NCBI GenBank assembly: GCA_021604525.1
Contig: BQJD01000012.1
Location: 47,552-111,551, forward strand
DNA from: a marine bacterium B5-7
GTDB taxonomy: Bacteria; Pseudomonadota; Gammaproteobacteria; Arenicellales; CAJQKF01
Direction of reading: 5' to 3'
DNA length: 64,000 bases
Numbering within the stretch: position 1 is the stretch's first letter; each line of letters begins with the position of its first letter. The notes below the pieces were generated by a model. That model was not told where the DNA came from. It saw only the letters and a program-made list of their open reading frames with translations, and made no database searches. Shown piece by piece: positions 26,315 to 34,112 of this stretch. Position numbers and translations under genes: made by a program.

Positions 26315-27028
26315 ATGGCTGAACAAAACGATCTGCCTGACGACGAGGAAGAAATTGACCTGTCGTCGCTTGATAATGAAGAACTGGTCGAGCAGATGCA
26401 TGACGATCTGTACGATGGTCTGCGCGACGAGATAATCGAGGGTACCAATATTCTTCTTGAACGCGGTTGGGGGCCTGATAAGGTTCTCGCCGAAGCGCTG
26501 GTTGAAGGAATGCGTATTGTCGGAATCGATTTTCGTGACGGTATCCTGTTCGTGCCGGAAGTCCTGATGGCGGCCAATGCCATGAAAGGCGGGATGAGCG
26601 TGCTGCGACCACTGTTGGTGGAAACCGGTGCTCAGACCATTGGAAAAATGGTAATAGGCACGGTCAAGGGTGATATTCACGACATCGGCAAGAATCTGGT
26701 CGGCATGATGATGGAAGGCGCGGGTTTCGAGGTTATCGATCTGGGTATCAATAATCCGGTAGAGAAATATCTCGCGGCGATTGAAGAGCACAAACCCGAT
26801 ATCCTCGGCATGTCGGCGCTGCTGACCACCACAATGCCCTACATGAAGGTAGTTATAGATACCCTGGTTGAGCAAGGTATCCGCGATGATTACATCGTAC
26901 TCGTCGGTGGTGCCCCGCTGAATGAGGAATTCAGCAAGGCTGTCGGTGCCGATGCCTATTGCCGTGACGCGGCGGTCGCGGTCGAAACAGCCAAGAAGTT
27001 GATCGCCGACCGTCGAGCAGCGGCGTAG
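26315..27028 (+). CDS. Corrinoid (B12-binding) methyl-carrier protein, MtgC/MttC type
   Basis: The 237-residue cytoplasmic protein carries a methyl group on cobalt between methyltransferases. An acidic N-terminal segment precedes a four-helix cap domain (about 25-105, with GMRIVGIDFRDGILFVPEVLMAANAMK). The Rossmann-like B12-binding domain has Asp120, His122 and Gly125 of the DxHxxG motif in KGDIHDIGKNLVG, where His122 is the lower axial cobalt ligand. VGGAPLNEEF and GADAYCRDA complete the fold. Relatives serve methylamines, glycine betaine, methanol or aromatic ethers. Its substrate-specific methyltransferase partner is not in the window. Confidence 0.93.
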   Translation: MAEQNDLPDDEEEIDLSSLDNEELVEQMHDDLYDGLRDEIIEGTNILLERGWGPDKVLAEALVEGMRIVGIDFRDGILFVPEVLMAANAMKGGMSVLRPLLVETGAQTIGKMVIGTVKGDIHDIGKNLVGMMMEGAGFEVIDLGINNPVEKYLAAIEEHKPDILGMSALLTTTMPYMKVVIDTLVEQGIRDDYIVLVGGAPLNEEFSKAVGADAYCRDAAVAVETAKKLIADRRAAA

Positions 27029-27038
27029 GGCAGAGCGG

Positions 27039-27638
27039 GTGAATACGCCTCGGGTATTGCTGATCGCCTGTGGTGCGCTGGCTAACGAACTCGTCCGGGT
27101 CAAGCGTCTAAATGGCTGGGATCATGTCGATATAAAATGCCTGCCGGCGGAGCTGCATAATCGTCCGGAACGCATCGCCGATGCTGTCGAGCGGAAAATT
27201 CTCGAAAACAATCAGGATTACGACCGTATCGTCATCGGCTATGCCGATTGCGGCACCGGTGGGGCACTGGATGCGCTGGCTGAGCGGTATGGTGCGAGTC
27301 GACTTGCCGGCGCCCACTGTTATCAGTTCTTTGCCGGTGAATCCAAATTTTCGCAGATGAGCGATAGTGAACCCGGTACGTTTTATCTGACCGACTATCT
27401 GGCGAGAAATTTTGATCGGTTGATCGTTCAAGGTATGGGCATAGATCGACATCCGGAAATAAAGGAGATGATGTTCGGTAACTACCGCAAGCTTGTCTAC
27501 CTGGCACAAACAATGGATCCGAATCTTGAGCTGGCTGCACGCCAGGCGGCGGACTATCTCGGTCTTGACTATGAATATCATTCAACCGGTCTCGAGCCGT
27601 TCAAAATAACGGTTGCAGCGCACGCTGCGGCCACTTAA
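27039..27638 (+). CDS. DUF1638-family protein of the corrinoid operon
   Basis: The 199-residue protein begins LLIACGALANELVRVK and contains LPAELHNRPERIADAVERKI and VIGYADCGTGGALDAL, which together identify DUF1638. Its function is not established. Relatives occur beside MttB-type methyltransferases and corrinoid proteins in methanogens and proteobacteria, so a role in corrinoid handling, activation or folate chemistry is likely. A conserved Cys in YADCGTGG and His in LAGAHCYQF are candidates for metal or cobalamin contact. It begins with GTG 10 bases after the corrinoid gene, which shows tight co-expression. Confidence 0.85.
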   Translation: MNTPRVLLIACGALANELVRVKRLNGWDHVDIKCLPAELHNRPERIADAVERKILENNQDYDRIVIGYADCGTGGALDALAERYGASRLAGAHCYQFFAGESKFSQMSDSEPGTFYLTDYLARNFDRLIVQGMGIDRHPEIKEMMFGNYRKLVYLAQTMDPNLELAARQAADYLGLDYEYHSTGLEPFKITVAAHAAAT

Positions 27639-27650
27639 CGGAGTAACGGC

Positions 27651-27971
27651 GTGGCTAAGATGACCACCATATATTGGCGAGATATCCCCGCGCAGGTCGT
27701 TGTCAAACAGGGAAGAAAGTCCGCAAAAGTCCAATTGTCTCTTCGCTTTCATGAAGCAATCGACAGGGCCGCCATGCGCGCCGGAAAAGGTAGTAGTGAC
27801 GCCTATCTTGAAGAATGGCGTCGTGAGAGTACAGACGTTCAAGGCGATATCGAAGCGGCGGCCAGCACTCGTGCTGAAGAGTTGGAAGCAGCTTATGACG
27901 ATGAAAAACTTCTTGCTTTAATTCGCGGCAAGGGAGTTTTGCCTGATGCCGTTGACGAGACTTCGGCCTGA
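27651..27971 (+). CDS. Virulence_fact-domain small protein of the corrinoid operon
   Basis: The 106-residue protein opens MAKMTTIYWRDIPAQVVVK and contains AKVQLSLRFHEAIDRAAMRAG and YLEEWRRE. I recognise it as the small family labelled Virulence_fact, a name with no mechanistic meaning here. It has no signal peptide or membrane segment. The C-terminal half is helical and acidic. It starts at GTG 27651 with GGAG upstream and its TGA overlaps the next ATG by one base (TGATG). Fixed placement between DUF1638 and a MetV-like protein suggests an assembly or regulatory subunit of the methyl-transfer machinery, which is inference. Confidence 0.75.
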   Translation: MAKMTTIYWRDIPAQVVVKQGRKSAKVQLSLRFHEAIDRAAMRAGKGSSDAYLEEWRRESTDVQGDIEAAASTRAEELEAAYDDEKLLALIRGKGVLPDAVDETSA

Positions 27972-28435
27972 TGTACACGGTCAGACTCTGGTCGGTACGT
28001 CGCGCACGTAACTTCGAATGGTTCTACGAGCGCTTCGAGCGAATATTTATGGCTCTGCATCCTCTGTGGCTCAGGATTGGCTATTCCCGCGTCGAAAAAC
28101 CGGTTACCGCAATAGAGAAAGTTATCAAGGGATTTCTGTTCGATTGCCAGATGTGCGGTCGCTGTGTATTGAGCTCGACCGGGATGTCCTGTCCCATGAA
28201 CTGTCCCAAGGAATTGCGCAACGGGCCATGCGGCGGTGTCCGACCCAATGGGAATTGCGAGGTCAAGCCGGACATGCGTTGTGTCTGGGTTGAAGCCGTG
28301 GCGGGTAGTCAGAGAATGCGCAAGGGCAGGCAAATTCTGAATGTCCAGTTGCCAGTTGACCGATCACGAAAGGGATCGTCTTCATGGTTACGGGAAGTCC
28401 GGCAAAAACGTGACGAGCAATTCTTCGAAAATTAG
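27971..28435 (+). CDS. MetV-like Cys-rich protein (MTHFR_C domain)
   Basis: The 154-residue protein carries the zinc/iron-sulfur domain found in methylenetetrahydrofolate reductase complexes. Eight cysteines are visible at about residues 59, 62, 65, 74, 78, 87, 96 and 104, in DCQMCGRC, SCPMNCPK, GPCGG, NCEV and RCVW. In acetogens a related subunit, MetV, pairs with MetF. The N-terminal basic region (about 1-40) could dock to the partner. It directly precedes metF with 14 bases between, so a MetF-MetV type reductase is the natural reading. The cluster type (Zn or 4Fe-4S) cannot be told from sequence by eye. Confidence 0.83.
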   Translation: MYTVRLWSVRRARNFEWFYERFERIFMALHPLWLRIGYSRVEKPVTAIEKVIKGFLFDCQMCGRCVLSSTGMSCPMNCPKELRNGPCGGVRPNGNCEVKPDMRCVWVEAVAGSQRMRKGRQILNVQLPVDRSRKGSSSWLREVRQKRDEQFFEN

Positions 28436-28449
28436 CGGGGCGATGCGAC

Positions 28450-29469
28450 ATGTATTTTGAAGATGAACCGGTTCCTGGTTACTCACTGCCGATTCTGCCT
28501 GGCCATGTGTCCCCGGGTCGATTCGAGCGTGTACTTCGTGCCGGAAAGTTTGCGGTTACCGCCGAGTTAGCGCCACCTGATTCGGCCGATCCTGAAGAGG
28601 TTTACCTGCGGGCACGTATATTTGACGGCACCGTGGACGCAATCAATGCAACTGATGGTTCCGGCGCCAACTGCCACATGTCAAGTGTTGGCGTGTGTGC
28701 ATTATTGACCCGTGTCGGCTACTCCACCATCATGCAGCTGTCGTGTCGCGATCGTAATCGGATTGCCATTCAGGGCGATATACTCGGTGCTGCCGCCATG
28801 GGCGTGGCTAACGTTCTCTGCCTGACGGGCGATGGGGTGCAGGCGGGAGACCAGCCGGGGGCCAAACCGGTATTTGATCTTGACTGCATGAGCCTGCTAT
28901 CAACCGCCCGGCGGATGCGTGATGAATCTGAGTTTCTGAGCGGTCGCAAACTCGATTTATCGCCGAAGGTGTTTCTTGGCGCTGCTGCCAACCCGTTTGC
29001 CGAGCCACTCGATTTTCGCGTAGATCGGCTGGGAAAGAAAATTGAAGCGGGTGCGGAGTTCATACAGACCCAGTACTGTTATGATACGAATATTCTCGAA
29101 AGCTATATGGAAAAAGTTCGTGATCGTGGTCTGGACAAACAGGTTTTCATACTTGCCGGCGTCGGTCCGCTTGCATCGGCGCGCGCGGCTTCCTGGATAC
29201 GCGACCACGTTCCGGGTGTTCACATACCTGATGCAGTCATCGATCGACTCAAGGGTGCGCAAAAGCAGAAACTCGAAGGAATGAAAATTTGCATTGAACT
29301 GATACAGAAAATTCGCGAGATTCCGGGTATATCCGGTGTTCACATCATGGCCTATCGACAGGAAGAGTCGGTGGCTGAAATTGTCGATGCTTCAGGGGTT
29401 CTCGAAGGCCGGGTGCCCTGGTCCCCTGGGCGTAACCAAAACTCAGAAAACATGAGACTTGTACAGTGA
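28450..29469 (+). CDS. metF: Methylenetetrahydrofolate reductase (MetF-like)
   Basis: The 339-residue flavoprotein interconverts 5-methyl-THF and 5,10-methylene-THF. The barrel is recognisable from FAVTAELAPPDSADPEEV near residue 38, TDGSGANCHMSS near 70, NVLCLTGDG near 118 and GAEFIQTQYCYD near 200. It differs from E. coli MetF in sequence and is typical of the form found beside corrinoid proteins. In this operon it probably oxidises methyl-THF produced by the pterin-binding methyltransferase. Its stop overlaps the start of the next gene by four bases (GTGA), indicating coupled translation. The electron acceptor is unknown. Confidence 0.88.
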   Translation: MYFEDEPVPGYSLPILPGHVSPGRFERVLRAGKFAVTAELAPPDSADPEEVYLRARIFDGTVDAINATDGSGANCHMSSVGVCALLTRVGYSTIMQLSCRDRNRIAIQGDILGAAAMGVANVLCLTGDGVQAGDQPGAKPVFDLDCMSLLSTARRMRDESEFLSGRKLDLSPKVFLGAAANPFAEPLDFRVDRLGKKIEAGAEFIQTQYCYDTNILESYMEKVRDRGLDKQVFILAGVGPLASARAASWIRDHVPGVHIPDAVIDRLKGAQKQKLEGMKICIELIQKIREIPGISGVHIMAYRQEESVAEIVDASGVLEGRVPWSPGRNQNSENMRLVQ

Positions 29470-30374
29470 CAGATACCGTCATCAGCTCCGCCACAAAAGA
29501 AGTGGTGATTGGCTTCGATCGCCCTTTCGTAATAATCGGCGAAAGAATCAACCCCACCGGCAGAAAGCTGCTGGCCGCTGAAATGGCCGCGGGAGACTAT
29601 AGCCGGGTCGAGCGCGATGCCCTGGCTCAGGTCGAGGCTGGCGCCCATATCCTCGATGTCAACGCTGGTATTCCCCTGGCTGACGAACCACGGATATTGG
29701 CTGAAGCCATCCAACTGGTTCAGTCGCTCACCGATACCCCGTTGTCCATCGATTCATCGATTGTTGAAGCACTGGAATCGGGTTTGAGTGTTTATAAGGG
29801 TAAACCACTGGTCAACTCCGTAACGGGTGAGGAAGAACGACTTGAGGTTGTCCTGCCGCTGATCAAGAAATATGGCGCGGCAGTGGTGGCGATCTCCAAT
29901 GACGAGACCGGTATTTCCGAAGACCCGGATGAGCGTTTCAAGGTTGCCCGCAAGATTGTCGAGCGTGCCGAGGACTATGGAATTCCACGTTGCGATGTCA
30001 TCGTGGATCCGCTGGTCATGCCAATTGGCGCAATGAATTCCGCCGGTGTTCAGGTGATGCGGCTGGTGCGGCGTTTACGTGACGAGCTGAAGGTCAATAC
30101 GACTTGCGGTGCCTCCAATGTGAGTTTCGGGTTGCCCAACAGGAACGGGATGAATGCAGCGTTTCTTACCATGGCGATCGCCTCCGGGATGACATCCGCC
30201 ATAACCAGTCCACTGCATGCCGAAACCATGCAGGCAGTACTTGGTGCGGATGTGATGATGGGGCATGATCGCGACTGCACTCGCTGGATCAGACGTTATC
30301 GTGAGCCTGCCGCTGAGGGTGAAGGTGGTGCCAGAGAACGTCGTGGCGCGCGTCGCCGACGTGCCAGGGCCTGA
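29466..30374 (+). CDS. Pterin-binding methyl-corrinoid:THF methyltransferase (MtgA/MeTr type)
   Basis: This cytoplasmic enzyme would move the methyl group from the corrinoid carrier to THF. The 302-residue protein is a TIM barrel of the pterin-binding family: IIGERINPTGRKLLAAEM near residue 22, GAHILDVNAG near 60, LSIDSS near 95, VNSVTGEEERLE near 115 and NTTCGASNVSFGLPNR near 215. These are the methyl-THF sites of MeTr, MtgA and MtvA. The last 20 residues depart from the family and are very basic (GARRRRARA at the end). The operon position and corrinoid partner support a catabolic demethylation direction. Confidence 0.9.
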   Translation: MTDTVISSATKEVVIGFDRPFVIIGERINPTGRKLLAAEMAAGDYSRVERDALAQVEAGAHILDVNAGIPLADEPRILAEAIQLVQSLTDTPLSIDSSIVEALESGLSVYKGKPLVNSVTGEEERLEVVLPLIKKYGAAVVAISNDETGISEDPDERFKVARKIVERAEDYGIPRCDVIVDPLVMPIGAMNSAGVQVMRLVRRLRDELKVNTTCGASNVSFGLPNRNGMNAAFLTMAIASGMTSAITSPLHAETMQAVLGADVMMGHDRDCTRWIRRYREPAAEGEGGARERRGARRRRARA

Positions 30375-30428
30375 TTCAGAATACGCCTTTTGCGTATGCA
30401 CCTATTGCGTATACAAAGGGGTCGTTGA

Positions 30429-32504
30429 TTGAACTTTATGAAAACCTCATCGCTGGAACCGACCTCGACGGAATCACCGGCCGCTACCAGGATGTCTGAA
30501 CCTTCTCTGGATCAGGTCAAGATCGTTTTCACACCCTCTGGTAAGCGCGGACATTTTATTCGTGGCACCACGGTGCTACAGGCGGCCCGAACCCTCGGCG
30601 TTGATATAGATTCTGTATGTGGCGGCCGTGCGATCTGCGGACGATGCCAGGTTAATCTGAGCGAAGGCAGTTTTGCTAAACATGGCATCGAATCGCGCCC
30701 TGATCATATCACCCCTGCAACGGCTACCGAGGTCAGTTATTTCGAATCGACAGGCAAGAAAACTGACAGACGCCTGGCGTGTTCAACCGAGATCCTTGAC
30801 GATGTCGTTATCGACGTACCGGCAGATAGCCAGGTCCACAAGCAAGTGGTTCGTAAGCGTGTTGAGGTTCACGAAATCGAAGTCGACCCGACTGTGCGAC
30901 TTTACTTCGTCGAAGTTCCTGAACCCGATATGCATGACCCGGCGAGTGACCTCAGACGTCTGCGTGAGGCACTGGAGTTTGAGTGGTCGCTTACCAGCCT
31001 CGATTTTCCCGCGACCTTGTTATCGACCTTGCAGGCGACCCTTCGCGATGGTGATTTCAAGGTAACGGTAGCAGTGGCGGACGAGTCGCGGGTGCTGAAG
31101 ATATGGCCCGGCTACTTCGATCGCGTCTACGGACTGGCAGTAGATGTGGGCTCAACCACCATCGCCGCTCACTTGATTGACTTGTCCACCGGCAAGGCAA
31201 TTGCGTCCTCTGGATTGATGAACCCGCAAATCCGCTTTGGTGAAGATTTGATGAGCCGGGTGTCGTACATCATGATGAACCCTGGCGGCGAAGTAGAATT
31301 AACCCGGGCGGTGCGCGTTGCCCTCAATCAACTGATCGAAGAGACAACCTCGGAAGCGGAAGTCGATCCGCTAAGCGTACTCAACATCGTGCTGGTGGGT
31401 AACCCGGTGATGCATCATCTGCTTCTCGGCATTAACCCGATAGAACTCGGTGGCGCACCTTTCGCCCTGGCAACTGAAGAGGCGGTGCGGGCGCGGGCGG
31501 TGGATATTGATCTCAACATCGATCCGCTGGCCGAAGTCTATGTCCTGCCCTGTATTGCCGGTCATGTCGGCGCCGATACGGCGGGCGTGGTGTTGTCCGA
31601 AGCGCCATATCTGCGTGATGAACTCACCCTGATTGTCGATGTCGGTACCAATGCCGAAATCGTGCTCGGCAATCGACGCAAACTGCTGGCCGCGTCAAGC
31701 CCCACTGGTCCTGCTTTTGAAGGTGCGCAAATAAGCTGTGGTCAGCGAGCCGCACCGGGTGCGATTGAACGTGTCCGAGTCGATCGCGATACACTTGAAC
31801 CGCGTTTCAAGGTGATCGGGTCAGATATCTGGTCCAACGAGCCCGGTTTTATGGAGTCAATCAGTGATATTGGTGTTACCGGAGTTTGTGGCTCGGGTAT
31901 CATCGAACTGATCGCTGAATTGTACTTGACCGGCGTAATTACGACCGATGGCATTATAGATGGTCGATATAGCCAAAAATCCTCGTATGTGTTTGCGGAC
32001 GGCAAGACATTCAGCTATCTGCTACACGATGGTGATATCCGGCTGACATTAGTACAGAATGACGTCCGTGCCATTCAACTTGCCAAGGCGGCGCTGTTTG
32101 CCGGCGCGCGTTTGCTAATGGACCGAATGCGTGTCGACAAGCTTGATCGAATTCGTCTGGCAGGTGCGTTCGGGGCGCATATCGATGTCAAGTATGCGAT
32201 GGTTCTCGGGATGATTCCCGATTGCCGGCTGGAACACGTTACCTCGGCAGGTAACGCAGCCGGTACCGGTGCGATGATCGCACTCCTCGATCGTAAGTCG
32301 CGTGATGAAATTGAACTGGAGATTCGTCGCATCGAGAAAATTGAGACTGCGGTTGAACCCAAATTTCAACAACATTTTGTCGAAGCCATGGCGTTTCCGC
32401 ACAAGACGTTGCCTTTCACCGAACTTGCAAAGGAAGTTGAATTACCGGTTCGTAGTCAAAGCGACGCTGATTCGTCAACGAGAAGACGACGGCGACGTCG
32501 TTAG
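30429..32504 (+). CDS. Reductive activator of corrinoid proteins (2Fe-2S ferredoxin plus ASKHA ATPase, DUF4445/RACo)
   Basis: The 691-residue protein restores oxidised Co(II) cobalamin to active Co(I) using ATP and electrons. The N-terminal ferredoxin-like domain (about 28-130) has Cys64, Cys70 and Cys73 in SVCGGRAICGRC and Cys118 in RLACST as 2Fe-2S ligands. A linker follows, then the ASKHA ATPase domain (about 230-640) with GLAVDVGSTTIAAHL, LIVDVGTNAEIVLGN and VCGSGIIELIAEL as phosphate and adenosine motifs. The C-terminus ends in seven arginines. TTG 30429 has AAAGGGG about 8 bases upstream; ATG 30438 is the alternative. It ends the corrinoid operon. Confidence 0.92.
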   Translation: MNFMKTSSLEPTSTESPAATRMSEPSLDQVKIVFTPSGKRGHFIRGTTVLQAARTLGVDIDSVCGGRAICGRCQVNLSEGSFAKHGIESRPDHITPATATEVSYFESTGKKTDRRLACSTEILDDVVIDVPADSQVHKQVVRKRVEVHEIEVDPTVRLYFVEVPEPDMHDPASDLRRLREALEFEWSLTSLDFPATLLSTLQATLRDGDFKVTVAVADESRVLKIWPGYFDRVYGLAVDVGSTTIAAHLIDLSTGKAIASSGLMNPQIRFGEDLMSRVSYIMMNPGGEVELTRAVRVALNQLIEETTSEAEVDPLSVLNIVLVGNPVMHHLLLGINPIELGGAPFALATEEAVRARAVDIDLNIDPLAEVYVLPCIAGHVGADTAGVVLSEAPYLRDELTLIVDVGTNAEIVLGNRRKLLAASSPTGPAFEGAQISCGQRAAPGAIERVRVDRDTLEPRFKVIGSDIWSNEPGFMESISDIGVTGVCGSGIIELIAELYLTGVITTDGIIDGRYSQKSSYVFADGKTFSYLLHDGDIRLTLVQNDVRAIQLAKAALFAGARLLMDRMRVDKLDRIRLAGAFGAHIDVKYAMVLGMIPDCRLEHVTSAGNAAGTGAMIALLDRKSRDEIELEIRRIEKIETAVEPKFQQHFVEAMAFPHKTLPFTELAKEVELPVRSQSDADSSTRRRRRRR

Positions 32505-32529
32505 TGATGACCACTGAATGATAATGCTG

Positions 32530-32636
32530 GAATATGTCTCAAACTGAGCGAAGGCCGTCAGAACAAGATAAAAGGGAGAGAAAACACGCTGTTTACTTGA
32601 GAAAATGAGCATTTGAGCGAGCATTTAACGCCGTAT
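32530..32636 (+). repeat. Short inverted-repeat element (MITE-like), copy B, right end degraded
   Basis: The left end GAATATGTCTCAA plus ACTGAGCGAAGGCCG matches copies A and C. The interior (32581-32636) matches copy A, including GAGCATTTAACGCCGTAT. The matching right terminus is not recognisable, so the boundary given is approximate. It lies between the corrinoid operon and the Crp/Fnr gene. Confidence 0.7.
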
Positions 32637-32726
32637 ATCTAATCCTGAGCGGACAGTCGGCATTGCGTTTAACCGGCATGAGATAAAACGAGATAAAAAT
32701 ATAATAAGACATAAGGAGATGTGTAA

Positions 32727-33392
32727 ATGGCAACGGAATTGTCCAAATTTCTGAAAGCAGTACCAATTTTTGCCGAGATGGCACCCGCAGAACTGGCCAT
32801 AATCGAATCCCTTGGCCAATTGAGAACCTACCCGCGAAACGCCATGCTGCTTACCGAGGGCGACGATGCTGGGTCACTTTTCGTGGTACTCGACGGCATG
32901 GTGAAAGTATTTCTAAGTGACGAGAATGGTCGTGAAGTCATACTGGGTTATGAAGAAGCAGGTGGATACTTTGGCGAGATATCGTTACTCGACAGCGCTC
33001 CCCGGTCGGCTTCTGTAGTTGTGATTGAACGCTGTCGTCTGTTAACAATCTCATCGGATGTGTTTCGGGAGTGTTTACTGGATCACCCGATACTCGCCTT
33101 GGGTATTATTCGTCTGCTTACTAAACGAATTCGAGTATTAACGGAGAATGTTCGTTCGCTGGCTCTTAAAAGCGTATCACGTCGAGTTGTTGCGTTATTG
33201 GAGTCTATAGCGATAAGCGAAGGCGAAACACAGGTTATAGATCCAAGACCGTCGAATCAGGAGATCGCCGATCGAATCGGTGCATCGCGCGAGATGGTTG
33301 GTAGGATATTGCGGAAGATGGAAAAAAACGGACACATCGATCTTGGCCATCGAACAGCAATCATACTAAAATCGCGGCCGTTAGCTCCGTGA
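32727..33392 (+). CDS. Crp/Fnr-family transcriptional regulator
   Basis: The 221-residue regulator has a cyclic-nucleotide-type sensor domain (about 8-125, with GGYFGEISLLDSAPRSASVV). A long dimer helix and a C-terminal HTH (about 165-215, NQEIADRIGASREMVGRILRKMEKNGHI) follow. It lacks the N-terminal cysteine set of FNR, so it does not look like an oxygen sensor with an Fe-S cluster. The GEISLLD segment is the cAMP-binding phosphate cassette, where CRP has GELAL; the key Arg is present in PRSA. AAGGAG precedes ATG 32727. Its targets are unknown, and it may or may not control the upstream corrinoid operon. Confidence 0.9.
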   Translation: MATELSKFLKAVPIFAEMAPAELAIIESLGQLRTYPRNAMLLTEGDDAGSLFVVLDGMVKVFLSDENGREVILGYEEAGGYFGEISLLDSAPRSASVVVIERCRLLTISSDVFRECLLDHPILALGIIRLLTKRIRVLTENVRSLALKSVSRRVVALLESIAISEGETQVIDPRPSNQEIADRIGASREMVGRILRKMEKNGHIDLGHRTAIILKSRPLAP

Positions 33393-33467
33393 GGCGCGAA
33401 ACAAGTTCAAGCATGTTGTCAGAGAATCATATAACCATGCCTGGCGGTTTTCGATACATCAACACAA

Positions 33468-34025
33468 TCAGGAAACCAGCCGCAGGAATTCTGTACGGGT
33501 TCGATGATCGCGTCTGAAGGCGCCCAGCATCATTGACGTTTTCATAACGGAGTTTTGTTTTTCCACACCACGCATCATCATGCACAGATGCTGTGCCTCG
33601 ATAATGACACCGACACCGCGTGGCTGGGTTATTTGTTCTACGGCTTCGGCAATCTGGCTGGTCAGAGTTTCCTGTATCTGCAGGCGACGTGCGTACATGT
33701 CGACGATGCGTGCAATCTTGGATAGCCCGATGACGTGACCGGTGGGCAGATAGGCAACATGACACTTGCCGATGAACGGCAAGAGGTGGTGTTCGCAAAG
33801 CGAATACATCTCGATATCCTTGATGATAACCATCTCGTCGTTACGGGACTCGAATATTGCTCCGTTAACGACTTCTTCAAGTGTTTGCCGGTACCCATGA
33901 GTGAGATAGTCGAGGGCTTTGGCTGCGCGCATGGGTGTATTCGCCAGCCCGTCACGACTAACGTCTTCGCCGACACTCTCAATCAATTGTCGATAAAGTT
34001 CGGCGCGTCGTTCAATATCCTGCAT
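33468..34025 (-). CDS. folE: GTP cyclohydrolase I
   Basis: FolE turns GTP into dihydroneopterin triphosphate, the first step of folate synthesis. The 185-residue protein matches the usual core length. Zinc ligands are visible in [20 protein letters not shown] (Cys and His) and [10 protein letters not shown] (Cys). [12 protein letters not shown] and [14 protein letters not shown] are family signatures. Its presence next to a folate-dependent methyl pathway is consistent with a high folate demand, but the gene is on the opposite strand and could simply be housekeeping. Confidence 0.95.
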   Translation of the reverse strand: MQDIERRAELYRQLIESVGEDVSRDGLANTPMRAAKALDYLTHGYRQTLEEVVNGAIFESRNDEMVIIKDIEMYSLCEHHLLPFIGKCHVAYLPTGHVIGLSKIARIVDMYARRLQIQETLTSQIAEAVEQITQPRGVGVIIEAQHLCMMMRGVEKQNSVMKTSMMLGAFRRDHRTRTEFLRLVS

Positions 34026-34112
34026 GAGGCTGAGTATCCTGATGGGGGTTATTATTAAACCAGAGCATATACAATTTTTAACGGGTCAGTAAGGCTGCGG
34101 GAAGTTAATCAG

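Noticed and set aside
28957..29343. Minus-strand frames opposite metF
   Set aside because: They are shadows of a clear coding gene; composition follows the plus-strand codon pattern.
32593..32784. Minus-strand frames between the corrinoid operon and the Crp/Fnr gene
   Set aside because: They overlap the degraded MITE-like element and the regulator gene and have no ribosome site.
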